Of a DNA stretch of 14,714 nucleotides, positions 6,749 to 12,341 are shown piece after piece. The notes beneath the pieces are model-generated. The model did not search any database. It was not told where the DNA came from and saw nothing but the letters and a program-made list of their open reading frames with translations. Numbering within the stretch: position 1 is the stretch's first letter; each line of letters begins with the position of its first letter. The stretch lies in the NCBI GenBank assembly GCA_002404515.1, contig DHJV01000159.1, positions 1 through 14,714 on the forward strand, read 5' to 3'. This stretch comes from Lachnospiraceae bacterium UBA4711. Its GTDB lineage: Bacteria > Bacillota > Clostridia > Lachnospirales > Lachnospiraceae. Position numbers and translations under genes: made by a program.

Positions 6749-7105
6749 CTAGGTTGATAACGATTCCAGATACCGATACAGTTCTTTTTTCGAATCAAAA
6801 TGCACGTTTTTTAATAGATCCTGATATACACTTGGATGCAATTTCTGCAAAACCGCCGCATCAATATCGGTATACTCATATACCTGCTGTGTGTCCGCCT
6901 CATACACAATCACACGTCCGTTCTGAATTCCTACCAAAAATCCATTTTCTTTCCATTCTGTATCAATGGAAATAGAATCTGCTGCAAGCTCCAGCTTTTG
7001 TCCCTCTTTTTCCTGCATACGTTGTTTAAAATACTCATTTGCAATCAAAAAACATAATGAAAAAATCCCAACAAATAATAGTACATATAAAAATAATTTC
7101 TTCAT
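6749..7105 (-). CDS. Small membrane-anchored protein with BofC-C-like C-terminus
   Basis: This 118-residue protein has one N-terminal hydrophobic segment (about residues 4-24, LFLYVLLFVGIFSLCFLIA) preceded by MKK and no lipobox, so it is probably a single-pass membrane protein with its C-terminus outside or in the intermembrane space of a sporangium. The C-terminal half (GFLVGIQNGRVIVYEADTQ, then VYEYTDIDAAVLQKL and DSKKELYRYLESLS) follows a pattern I associate with the BofC C-terminal domain: one strand pair reading G.V.VY, then Y.YTDI, and a closing ELY.YLE.LS. BofC of Bacillus subtilis is a forespore-secreted regulator of sigma-K activation; equivalent function here is inference. AAGGAG lies 8 bases before the ATG. 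The ribosome site is enclosed by a 14-bp inverted repeat. Confidence 0.75.
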   Translation of the reverse strand: MKKLFLYVLLFVGIFSLCFLIANEYFKQRMQEKEGQKLELAADSISIDTEWKENGFLVGIQNGRVIVYEADTQQVYEYTDIDAAVLQKLHPSVYQDLLKNVHFDSKKELYRYLESLST

Positions 7106-7132
7106 GGCACCAACTCCTTGAAGAAATTATTT
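7091..7132 (-). promoter_or_regulatory. 14-bp inverted repeat enclosing the ribosome binding site of the BofC-like gene
   Basis: AAATAATTTCTTCA (7091-7104) is the exact reverse complement of TGAAGAAATTATTT (7119-7132), around a 14-base loop. In the mRNA the loop holds AGGAG and the A of the start codon; the rest of the start codon and codons 2-5 lie in the downstream arm. The upstream arm begins 17 bases after the DUF3048 stop codon. Such a hairpin could limit initiation unless upstream ribosomes melt it. It lacks the GC-rich stem and clean U tract of a good terminator. Confidence 0.5.
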
Positions 7133-7148
7133 CCATATTCGTATTTAA

Positions 7149-8237
7149 TTATTCAAAGATAATCTTATCCTGCTTTGTCTCATCAAATACTGTTACAAAT
7201 GTCTTTCCCGGATTCATCTTTAACTGCTTGCCATCTGCAGTGTAATATTTAAGCACACCATTGTCTGGTCTCCATGTAATCGCCTCATATTCACCATCTG
7301 ATATATAATAGCCTGTTCCCGATTTATCCCAGTTAATGCTTTGCAAACCATCACCAATATCGGTATACTCAACAAACATAACAATCAGGTTCTTGTAACG
7401 AAGCTGCTCATTTGTCTGATCATCAATCTGCTCTGTTCCATACTGGAAACGATAATACAGCTTATCATCGGCATTGTACTCATACCATCTTGTGCTGCTG
7501 TCATTGTATGCGGTTGTTACTTTATTTGCTGTCTGTCCATTACCAATCTTCGTATCTTCTGTATTAAATGCAAACATATTCTTGGATGAAGTTCTATCTG
7601 CATTATACTCTGTGCGATATCCAGCTGCCGCTATACCTTCCTTCAGTTTCTCACTGTTTGTATAACAGTTGTGTGGTGCAACTCTTGACTCATCCCGATA
7701 AAAAGTAATAGAATCATATAATCCATTCAGGTTATTGGTTCCACTCGCCTTGATCTGATCTTCAGCATAAGTTGACCAGCCAACATGCGCATAAATTCCA
7801 TCTAACATATTTGCCATCTGTACATAATAATGTCTGGCACTACGAACTGGTCCCAGTTTTTCAAGATTGGAATAATCCTTAAATACACACATATATCGTG
7901 TAATACCACCCTCAACGAGCATCTCAAATGTGACATCTGCCTGTGAGATACCAGACTGTGGCATGGCATCCACAATGTTGTTGATCATGATACAAAGTGG
8001 TCTCTGATTAGAAAGACTCTCATCAATCCACTCACCAGAAAACTCATTGATCACATAGCCTTCCTTTGTCGGTGCAAACTCAATATCCGCATCCGACATC
8101 GTTGCTGCCGCTTCCGTTGTGATAGTAGCCTGCTCCGTATTTTCCTCTTTCTTTTTTCCACATCCTGCCAGACAAGATACGGTAAGTGCAGTTGTCAATG
8201 CAAATACAGACAACTTCTTTAACTTATTCTTCTTCAT
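7149..8237 (-). CDS. DUF3048 domain-containing lipoprotein (YerB-like)
   Basis: A 362-residue secreted lipoprotein. The signal peptide MKKNKLKKLSVFALTTALT ends in the lipobox LAGC, with Cys26 as the lipidation site, followed by a charged, Glu/Thr/Ala-rich linker to about residue 55. The DUF3048 region is clear: RPLCIMINNIVDAMPQSGI, DVTFEMLVEGGITRYMCVF, KLGPVRSARHYYVQMA, and a C-terminal part with YTDIGDGLQSINW and TWRPDNGVLKYYTADG. It relates to Bacillus subtilis YerB, whose biochemical role is not known to me; the protein should sit on the outer face of the membrane. The ATG at 8237 overlaps the end of ybeY by 14 bases; AAAGGA lies 13 bases upstream and GAGAG nearer, so initiation probably depends on coupling. 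Confidence 0.93.
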   Translation of the reverse strand: MKKNKLKKLSVFALTTALTVSCLAGCGKKKEENTEQATITTEAAATMSDADIEFAPTKEGYVINEFSGEWIDESLSNQRPLCIMINNIVDAMPQSGISQADVTFEMLVEGGITRYMCVFKDYSNLEKLGPVRSARHYYVQMANMLDGIYAHVGWSTYAEDQIKASGTNNLNGLYDSITFYRDESRVAPHNCYTNSEKLKEGIAAAGYRTEYNADRTSSKNMFAFNTEDTKIGNGQTANKVTTAYNDSSTRWYEYNADDKLYYRFQYGTEQIDDQTNEQLRYKNLIVMFVEYTDIGDGLQSINWDKSGTGYYISDGEYEAITWRPDNGVLKYYTADGKQLKMNPGKTFVTVFDETKQDKIIFE

Positions 8238-8736
8238 TGTCTCTCGTATATCCTTTCTTTGTTAATATTTCCTCTTGTAGTTTTTCCATATGCAGACGTT
8301 CTGAATCATCGATATGATCATATCCTGCCAGATGCAGCATACTATGCGCCGTTAAAAACGCAACCTCACGTCGTCTGGTATGTCCATACTCCACCGCCTG
8401 CTCAGCAATCCGGTCTACATTTAAAATGATATCTCCCAGCATCAGCTCTCCGGTGTCCTGATTGAAATAATCCAGTGGACTGTTCTCACAAAAATCAAAT
8501 TCACCCGGTACTTCATACTCTATCATTGGAAACGATAAGACATCCGTCGGTGCATCGATATCCCGGTATTCTTTATTAATTGCCTGAATTCCTGCATGAT
8601 CTGTAAAAATTACATTCACCTCACATTCATATGGACATTTCAGGAAATCCAGAGACGCCTCTATGATATCCTCTACAATGTCCTGATAATGCGCAGGAAT
8701 TTCTGTATCCAATTCATTCTCAAAAAATACGCTCAA
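8224..8736 (-). CDS. ybeY: Endoribonuclease YbeY (rRNA maturation factor)
   Basis: YbeY is a zinc-dependent single-strand endoribonuclease involved in 16S rRNA 3'-end maturation and ribosome quality control. The 170-residue protein has the metal motif HSMLHLAGYDH, placing the three zinc-binding histidines at residues 131, 135 and 141. NKEYRDIDAPTDVLSFP and LGDIILNVDRI are the other conserved blocks. Between them (about residues 72-97) is an acidic insert, EYEVPGEFDFCENSPLDYF, which makes the protein longer than the 150-160 residues of many relatives. Translation begins at TTG (8736-8734), supported by AAAGGAGAG 6-7 bases upstream and the absence of an ATG nearby. It lies in the conserved phoH-ybeY order and overlaps the lipoprotein gene by 14 bases. 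Confidence 0.96.
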   Translation of the reverse strand: MSVFFENELDTEIPAHYQDIVEDIIEASLDFLKCPYECEVNVIFTDHAGIQAINKEYRDIDAPTDVLSFPMIEYEVPGEFDFCENSPLDYFNQDTGELMLGDIILNVDRIAEQAVEYGHTRRREVAFLTAHSMLHLAGYDHIDDSERLHMEKLQEEILTKKGYTRDNEEE

Positions 8737-8762
8737 TGTATCTCTCCTTTATTGCCTGTTAC

Positions 8763-8791
8763 ATTTTATCCCAAATGTATCAGATAATCAA
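8763..8791 (-). promoter_or_regulatory. Possible internal promoter upstream of ybeY
   Basis: The 72-base gap between phoH and ybeY holds, on the minus strand, TTGATT (8791-8786), a 17-base spacer and TAAAAT (8768-8763). The -10 box has one mismatch and the -35 box two. The expected start near 8756 would give a leader of about 20 bases carrying the ribosome site. This is plausible because the gap is unusually wide for this operon, but AT-rich sequence makes chance matches likely. Confidence 0.35.
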
Positions 8792-8808
8792 GTTTTATCT
8801 TTCACATT

Positions 8809-9807
8809 TTAATGTTTGTTTTGCGGTTGTTTTTTGTCCCGGCTATGTCTGTTTTCATATTCCTCATACGCATTGACAATCCGCTGGACAAGAGGGTGAC
8901 GCACGACATCCTCACTTGTAAACCGTATCACAGAGATCTCATCAATATTATGCAGGACTCGAAGTGCGACCTCCAGACCAGACTGTGCATCCTTCGGCAG
9001 ATCCTTCTGTGACAGATCGCCAGTGATGATTGCTTTGGAACCAAATCCGATACGCGTCAAAAACATCTTCATCTGTGCAGGCGTCGTATTCTGTGCTTCA
9101 TCCAGCACAATATAGGCGTTGTCCAAGGTTCGCCCACGCATATAGGCAAGTGGTGCTACCTCAATTAACCCTTTTTCCATGTTCTTCAGAAACGCTTCCG
9201 CGCCCATAATCTCATATAACGCATCATACAGCGGACGCAGATATGGATCCACCTTGCTCTGCAGATCGCCCGGCAAAAATCCGAGCTTCTCACCAGCCTC
9301 AATTGCTGGTCTTGTCAAAATAATCCGGTTCACTTCATTGTTTTTAAATGCCGTGATTGCCTTCGCCATCGCCAGATATGTTTTTCCAGTTCCTGCCGGT
9401 CCAACGCCAAACACGATCATATCCTTGTCGATAGCTTCCACATATTTTTTTTGTCCCAATGTTTTCGCCTTGACTGGCTTTCCATTTGTCGTATGACAGA
9501 TAATATTCGAATCCGCCGCAAGCGTTGATACAGCTTCTTCCACTCCTGTCTTGGACAATGATATCGCATAATTCACATTCTGGTCGGTAATCTCTTCGCC
9601 CTTATCTGCCAGAGCAACAAGCTGCTCAATTACCGAAGCTGCACGCTTGACACTGCCTTCTGAGCCTGTGATACGCAGCTTATCATCCCGTAAAACCACT
9701 GCTACATGATATGCCTTTTCCAGATTCTTGATATTGCGGTCGAACTGTCCAAACACCAGTTGAATCTGATCTGCAGGCACTGTGATTGTCTCATAATATG
9801 CACTCAT
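8809..9807 (-). CDS. phoH: PhoH family ATPase
   Basis: A 332-residue cytoplasmic P-loop ATPase of the PhoH/PhoL (YqfE/ybeZ) family. An N-terminal KH-like RNA-binding region of about 100 residues is followed by the ATPase domain, with Walker A GPAGTGKT at residues 136-143, RPAIEAGEKLGFLPGD at 166-181, Walker B VLDEAQN at 234-240, and ITGDLSQKDLP and HPLVQRIV further on. The tail is basic and polar (SRDKKQPQNKH). The family is associated with phosphate starvation in Escherichia coli and, through its constant pairing with ybeY, with rRNA processing; the latter role is inferred from context. GAGGA lies 12 bases before the ATG, a long spacing. The gene starts 8 bases after yqfD, so coupling to upstream translation is likely. 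Confidence 0.95.
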   Translation of the reverse strand: MSAYYETITVPADQIQLVFGQFDRNIKNLEKAYHVAVVLRDDKLRITGSEGSVKRAASVIEQLVALADKGEEITDQNVNYAISLSKTGVEEAVSTLAADSNIICHTTNGKPVKAKTLGQKKYVEAIDKDMIVFGVGPAGTGKTYLAMAKAITAFKNNEVNRIILTRPAIEAGEKLGFLPGDLQSKVDPYLRPLYDALYEIMGAEAFLKNMEKGLIEVAPLAYMRGRTLDNAYIVLDEAQNTTPAQMKMFLTRIGFGSKAIITGDLSQKDLPKDAQSGLEVALRVLHNIDEISVIRFTSEDVVRHPLVQRIVNAYEEYENRHSRDKKQPQNKH

Positions 9808-9815
9808 AACTGTTT

Positions 9816-11033
9816 CTATTCCTCATTTTCCTGATTCGTCCCGTCCGGAATCGCCAATGTCTCCGGCACACCAATGATTTCCCTTACAACCAGTGTTCCG
9901 GATGCAAGGCATTCTCCATCTTTACACTCTATTGTAACATTATTTTCCAGTATTTCCACCCCTTTTTTCTTGAGATCTGCAATATAGATCTGCAACAGTT
10001 GTTCCTGCTTTTTGTGTGCTTCCTCCTCTGTGTAAGTCTTTGTCTCATAGACCGGCTGATAATACTTTGTGACAGTTACAGAAAAAGGCAGATAATATGC
10101 CTTTCCGATATGAAAAATATGCGTGGTCGACACCTGTTCATAGCCATCCACGGACTTCGGCTGATGCAGCGTCTTCACGGAGGTTCCAATCTGGATCGAT
10201 ACGCCTGTTTTTTTCTTTTTCCCCTGCTTTTTTTCTGTATAACTAAGTGAAAACGCCTGTTGATACTGATATTTCGTCTGCGCGTAAACAACACCGTCTG
10301 CCGCGACATAATTTGTCTCGATCAATTCTTCATATTCATTATAAATGTTTACAACTCCGGTAATTAACACATCTCCTTTTTTCACCTCATCACCGGGATT
10401 AACCAGCTTTGTTCCACTTTTGGCAAGCAGATCAAGTACAATGCCATCCTTGACCGCCACTATATTACACGGCGTATCAAATGTCTTTACCTCTTCCTTT
10501 TCTACGGTTTCCACAAACCGGACAACCAATCTGGTTCCTTCCACATCACAAGTGATCCATGCGATCTGGTCATACTGCATCCGAAGTGCTTTTTCCAATT
10601 CTGCAATCGAAATCGACGCCCGCTTTGTCCCAATCGGCACGAGCGATTCACTGATATAAGTTACGATTTCCTCTTCCGTATAGATGGATGTTCCCTCCAC
10701 ATCTATATGCCAGATAAAAAGAGAGGAATAAAAAATAATTCCGGCGCACACCAGCAGACTGACGACAAACGCCACCCGTTTCTTATACTTTCGCAAAAAA
10801 GGATACAAGCCTGTCTCTGTTACAATGCTACAGCTCACCTGACATTTCTCCTGCAGCTTCTGAACGGTTCTCCACGCTTTATAGGAGATTGTTGCAAATA
10901 CACCTGTCTTATCCAAAATCACATCCGTAAACAGAATATCATTATGTTTACAGATGTTCAAAAAACGTTCCATTTCCCAGCCAGTTATATGAATGACACA
11001 GCGATGTGCAAAGATATCCGACCATTTACGCAT
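9816..11033 (-). CDS. yqfD: Sporulation protein YqfD
   Basis: A 405-residue membrane protein matching YqfD. A cytoplasmic N-terminal region of about 85 residues is followed by one transmembrane segment (about 87-109, VAFVVSLLVCAGIIFYSSL) and a long extracytoplasmic part. That part begins with IWHIDVEGTSIYTEEEI, a POTRA-like fold start, then PIGTKRASISIAELEKALR and WITCDVEGTRLVVRFVE, and later KDGIVLDLLAKSGTKLVNPGDEVKKGDVLI. A Lys-rich loop (KKQGKKKKTG) lies near residues 268-277. YqfD belongs to the mother-cell (sigma-E) sporulation set in Bacillus subtilis; its exact role is not settled. Its length is close to that of the B. subtilis protein. AGGAGG lies 9 bases before the ATG, and the start overlaps the yqfC stop as ATGCGTAA. 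Confidence 0.95.
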   Translation of the reverse strand: MRKWSDIFAHRCVIHITGWEMERFLNICKHNDILFTDVILDKTGVFATISYKAWRTVQKLQEKCQVSCSIVTETGLYPFLRKYKKRVAFVVSLLVCAGIIFYSSLFIWHIDVEGTSIYTEEEIVTYISESLVPIGTKRASISIAELEKALRMQYDQIAWITCDVEGTRLVVRFVETVEKEEVKTFDTPCNIVAVKDGIVLDLLAKSGTKLVNPGDEVKKGDVLITGVVNIYNEYEELIETNYVAADGVVYAQTKYQYQQAFSLSYTEKKQGKKKKTGVSIQIGTSVKTLHQPKSVDGYEQVSTTHIFHIGKAYYLPFSVTVTKYYQPVYETKTYTEEEAHKKQEQLLQIYIADLKKKGVEILENNVTIECKDGECLASGTLVVREIIGVPETLAIPDGTNQENEE

Positions 11034-11250
11034 GCTTCTCTGCCTCCTCCCCCCTCCATCTCACAGCCTCAATATCACCACGAACCGTAATCTCTGCTCC
11101 ATCAAACGATGCAATCCGAAGTGCATTTCCTTCAATGGCGAGCATATTTTTCCTGCATCGAAGCAATACCTGCGTCGTATCAAAGCTGACAATCTGTCTG
11201 TATCCATCCACATGTACGCATGTCTGATCGTAAAAATGCACCTGCGTCAT
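11026..11250 (-). CDS. yqfC: Sporulation protein YqfC (YabP/YqfC family)
   Basis: This 74-residue protein shows the YabP/YqfC pattern: VHVDGYRQIVSFDTTQVLLRC, then a short strand block with MLAIEGNALRIASFDGAEITVRG and the closing IEAVRW. Members are small beta-rich proteins expressed in the mother cell during sporulation; YqfC is almost always encoded directly before YqfD, as here. The C-terminus (RGEEAEKHA) is short and charged. No signal peptide or membrane segment is present. GGAG lies 8 bases before the ATG at 11250. It is the first gene after the rpsU terminator and carries a sigma-E-like promoter candidate, so it probably heads the transcription unit. Confidence 0.92.
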   Translation of the reverse strand: MTQVHFYDQTCVHVDGYRQIVSFDTTQVLLRCRKNMLAIEGNALRIASFDGAEITVRGDIEAVRWRGEEAEKHA

Positions 11251-11279
11251 TATTCCATCTCCGAACAGCTTTTATTCCC

Positions 11280-11308
11280 AATATATGCTTGTAATGTTTT
11301 CATTATGA
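11280..11308 (-). promoter_or_regulatory. Putative sigma-E-type promoter of yqfC
   Basis: On the minus strand TCATAAT (11308-11302) is followed by 14 bases and then CATATATT (11287-11280). This resembles the sporulation sigma-E pattern, roughly TCATATT and CATACAAT separated by 13-15 bases; the -10 part matches at six of eight positions. The predicted start near 11272 leaves a 22-base leader with the ribosome site, which fits well. No good sigma-A promoter is visible in the 77 bases between the rpsU terminator and yqfC. Confidence 0.45.
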
Positions 11309-11327
11309 TGTATCTACAAATTAACAC

Positions 11328-11362
11328 AATAAAAAAGGTGCTACTAAAATTAGTAACACCTT
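11328..11362 (-). terminator. Intrinsic terminator of rpsU
   Basis: A 12-bp stem has arms at 11335-11346 and 11351-11362, all paired with one G-U wobble, and a 4-base loop. On the minus strand it reads AAGGTGTTACTA, ATTT, TAGTAGCACCTT and then runs into TTTT and more T-rich sequence. It begins 11 bases after the rpsU stop codon, so it closes the alaS-clpP-rpsU side and separates it from the yqfC unit. Confidence 0.92.
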
Positions 11363-11372
11363 AATGTCTGTA

Positions 11373-11549
11373 TTATTTGAACTTGCGCTTTCTAGCTGCC
11401 TCAGACTTCTTCTTACGCTTTACGCTTGGCTTCTCGTAATGCTCTCTCTTACGAATTTCCTGCTGAATACCGGCTTTCGCACAGTTTCTCTTGAATCTGC
11501 GAAGAGCGCTATCTAAAGTCTCATTCTCTTTTACGATTACGTTTGACAT
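11373..11549 (-). CDS. rpsU: 30S ribosomal protein S21
   Basis: S21 is a small basic protein of the 30S platform near the 3' end of 16S rRNA, where it affects initiation. The 58-residue product starts MSNVIVKENETLDSALRRF and continues KRNCAKAGIQQEIRKREHYEKPSVKRKKK, ending in the typical basic tail RKRKFK. Length is standard. The frame remains open for 29 codons upstream, but the family start and the GGAGGGAGGG ribosome site fix the ATG at 11549. It has a promoter and an 85-base leader and is followed by a strong terminator, so it can be expressed alone. In many clostridia rpsU stands next to yqfC/yqfD, as here. Confidence 0.97.
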   Translation of the reverse strand: MSNVIVKENETLDSALRRFKRNCAKAGIQQEIRKREHYEKPSVKRKKKSEAARKRKFK

Positions 11550-11568
11550 ACTTCTCTCACCCTCCCTC

Positions 11569-11611
11569 CAGTTGTAAAATATCTCGTGTTTGTGCGTTTC
11601 ATAAACAACTG
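11569..11611 (-). promoter_or_regulatory. Leader inverted repeat abutting the rpsU ribosome binding site
   Basis: CAGTTGT (11569-11575) and ACAACTG (11605-11611) form a 7-bp stem around 29 bases in the rpsU leader. The 3' arm in the mRNA shares its last G with the GGAGGG ribosome site. The long loop makes it a weak hairpin on its own. It could take part in translational control, but this is unproven. Confidence 0.3.
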
Positions 11612-11641
11612 TTTGGGTATTTACCAAATTGCACAAGTTAG

Positions 11642-11669
11642 ATTATAACACATAAATCAAATTCGTCAA
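11642..11669 (-). promoter_or_regulatory. Sigma-A promoter of rpsU
   Basis: On the minus strand TTGACG (11669-11664), a 16-base spacer and TATAAT (11647-11642) make a strong vegetative promoter with a perfect -10 box and one mismatch at -35. It lies 38 bases after the clpP stop codon. The expected start near 11635 gives a leader of about 85 bases. Confidence 0.75.
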
Positions 11670-11707
11670 CCAAAAATTGAAATTTATTGTCACGAAATTA
11701 CATTTTT

Positions 11708-12307
11708 TTATTTCACTTCATCTCGACTTGAGAAGATATGATCAATCAAGCCATATTCGAGTGCCTGATCGGCTGTCATCCAGTTATTTCGATCGGTATC
11801 CCGCTCGATCTCTTCCATAGACTTGCCTGTGTTCGCACTTAAAATACGATTTAAGCGTTCCTTTGTGCGAAGGATATTATCCGTTGCAATCTTCATATCC
11901 GTTGCCTGATTGTGCCCTGGAAGGCCACCCAATGGCTGATGGATCATGATTTCCGAATTCGGAAGTGCAATTCTCTTGCCCTTTGTACCACCAGCAAGAA
12001 GAAATGCTCCCATGCTGGCTGCCATACCAACACAGATCGTTGATACATCACACTTGATATAATTCATTGTATCATAAATACCAAATCCGGCTGATACAGA
12101 TCCGCCCGGGCTGTTGATATAGAGGCTGATATCCTTGGAAGGATCTTCAGACTCCAGAAACAGAAGCTGTGCGATAACCAGACTTGCAGTTGTATCGTTT
12201 ACTTCATCTGCCAGAAAGATAATTCTCTCCTTTAACAATCTTGAATAAATATCGTAGGCGCGCTCGCCTCGGCTCGTCTGCTCTACGACGGTAGGTACTA
12301 ATGCCAT
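11708..12307 (-). CDS. clpP: ATP-dependent Clp protease proteolytic subunit
   Basis: ClpP forms the tetradecameric serine protease chamber that degrades proteins delivered by ClpX, ClpC or ClpA-type unfoldases in the cytoplasm. The 199-residue sequence has the full catalytic triad at standard positions: Ser98 in GMAASMGA, His123 in EIMIHQP and Asp172 in RDTDRNNWM. The handle-region sequence GHNQATDMKIATDNILRTK and the NSPGGSVSAGFGIYDTM block are also intact. The N-terminal MALVPTVVEQTSRGERAYDIYSRLL is the usual propeptide and axial-loop region. GAGGA lies 8 bases before the ATG. It follows alaS by 33 bases without a terminator. Trigger factor (tig) and clpX, its usual neighbours, are absent here, so it could be a second ClpP paralogue or a relocated single copy. 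Confidence 0.96.
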   Translation of the reverse strand: MALVPTVVEQTSRGERAYDIYSRLLKERIIFLADEVNDTTASLVIAQLLFLESEDPSKDISLYINSPGGSVSAGFGIYDTMNYIKCDVSTICVGMAASMGAFLLAGGTKGKRIALPNSEIMIHQPLGGLPGHNQATDMKIATDNILRTKERLNRILSANTGKSMEEIERDTDRNNWMTADQALEYGLIDHIFSSRDEVK

Positions 12308-12341
12308 ATTATGTTCCTCACTTTCTATTTATGTCAAAAAA

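Noticed and set aside
8761..8778. ACATTT/AAATGT inverted repeat between phoH and ybeY as a terminator
   Set aside because: The stem is only six A-T-rich pairs and no U tract follows in the direction of transcription.
12308..12337. TTGACA and CATAAT with 18-base spacing just before clpP, resembling a sigma-A promoter
   Set aside because: The -10-like box abuts the clpP start codon, so transcription would start inside the gene and omit its ribosome site. It probably reflects AT-rich sequence.
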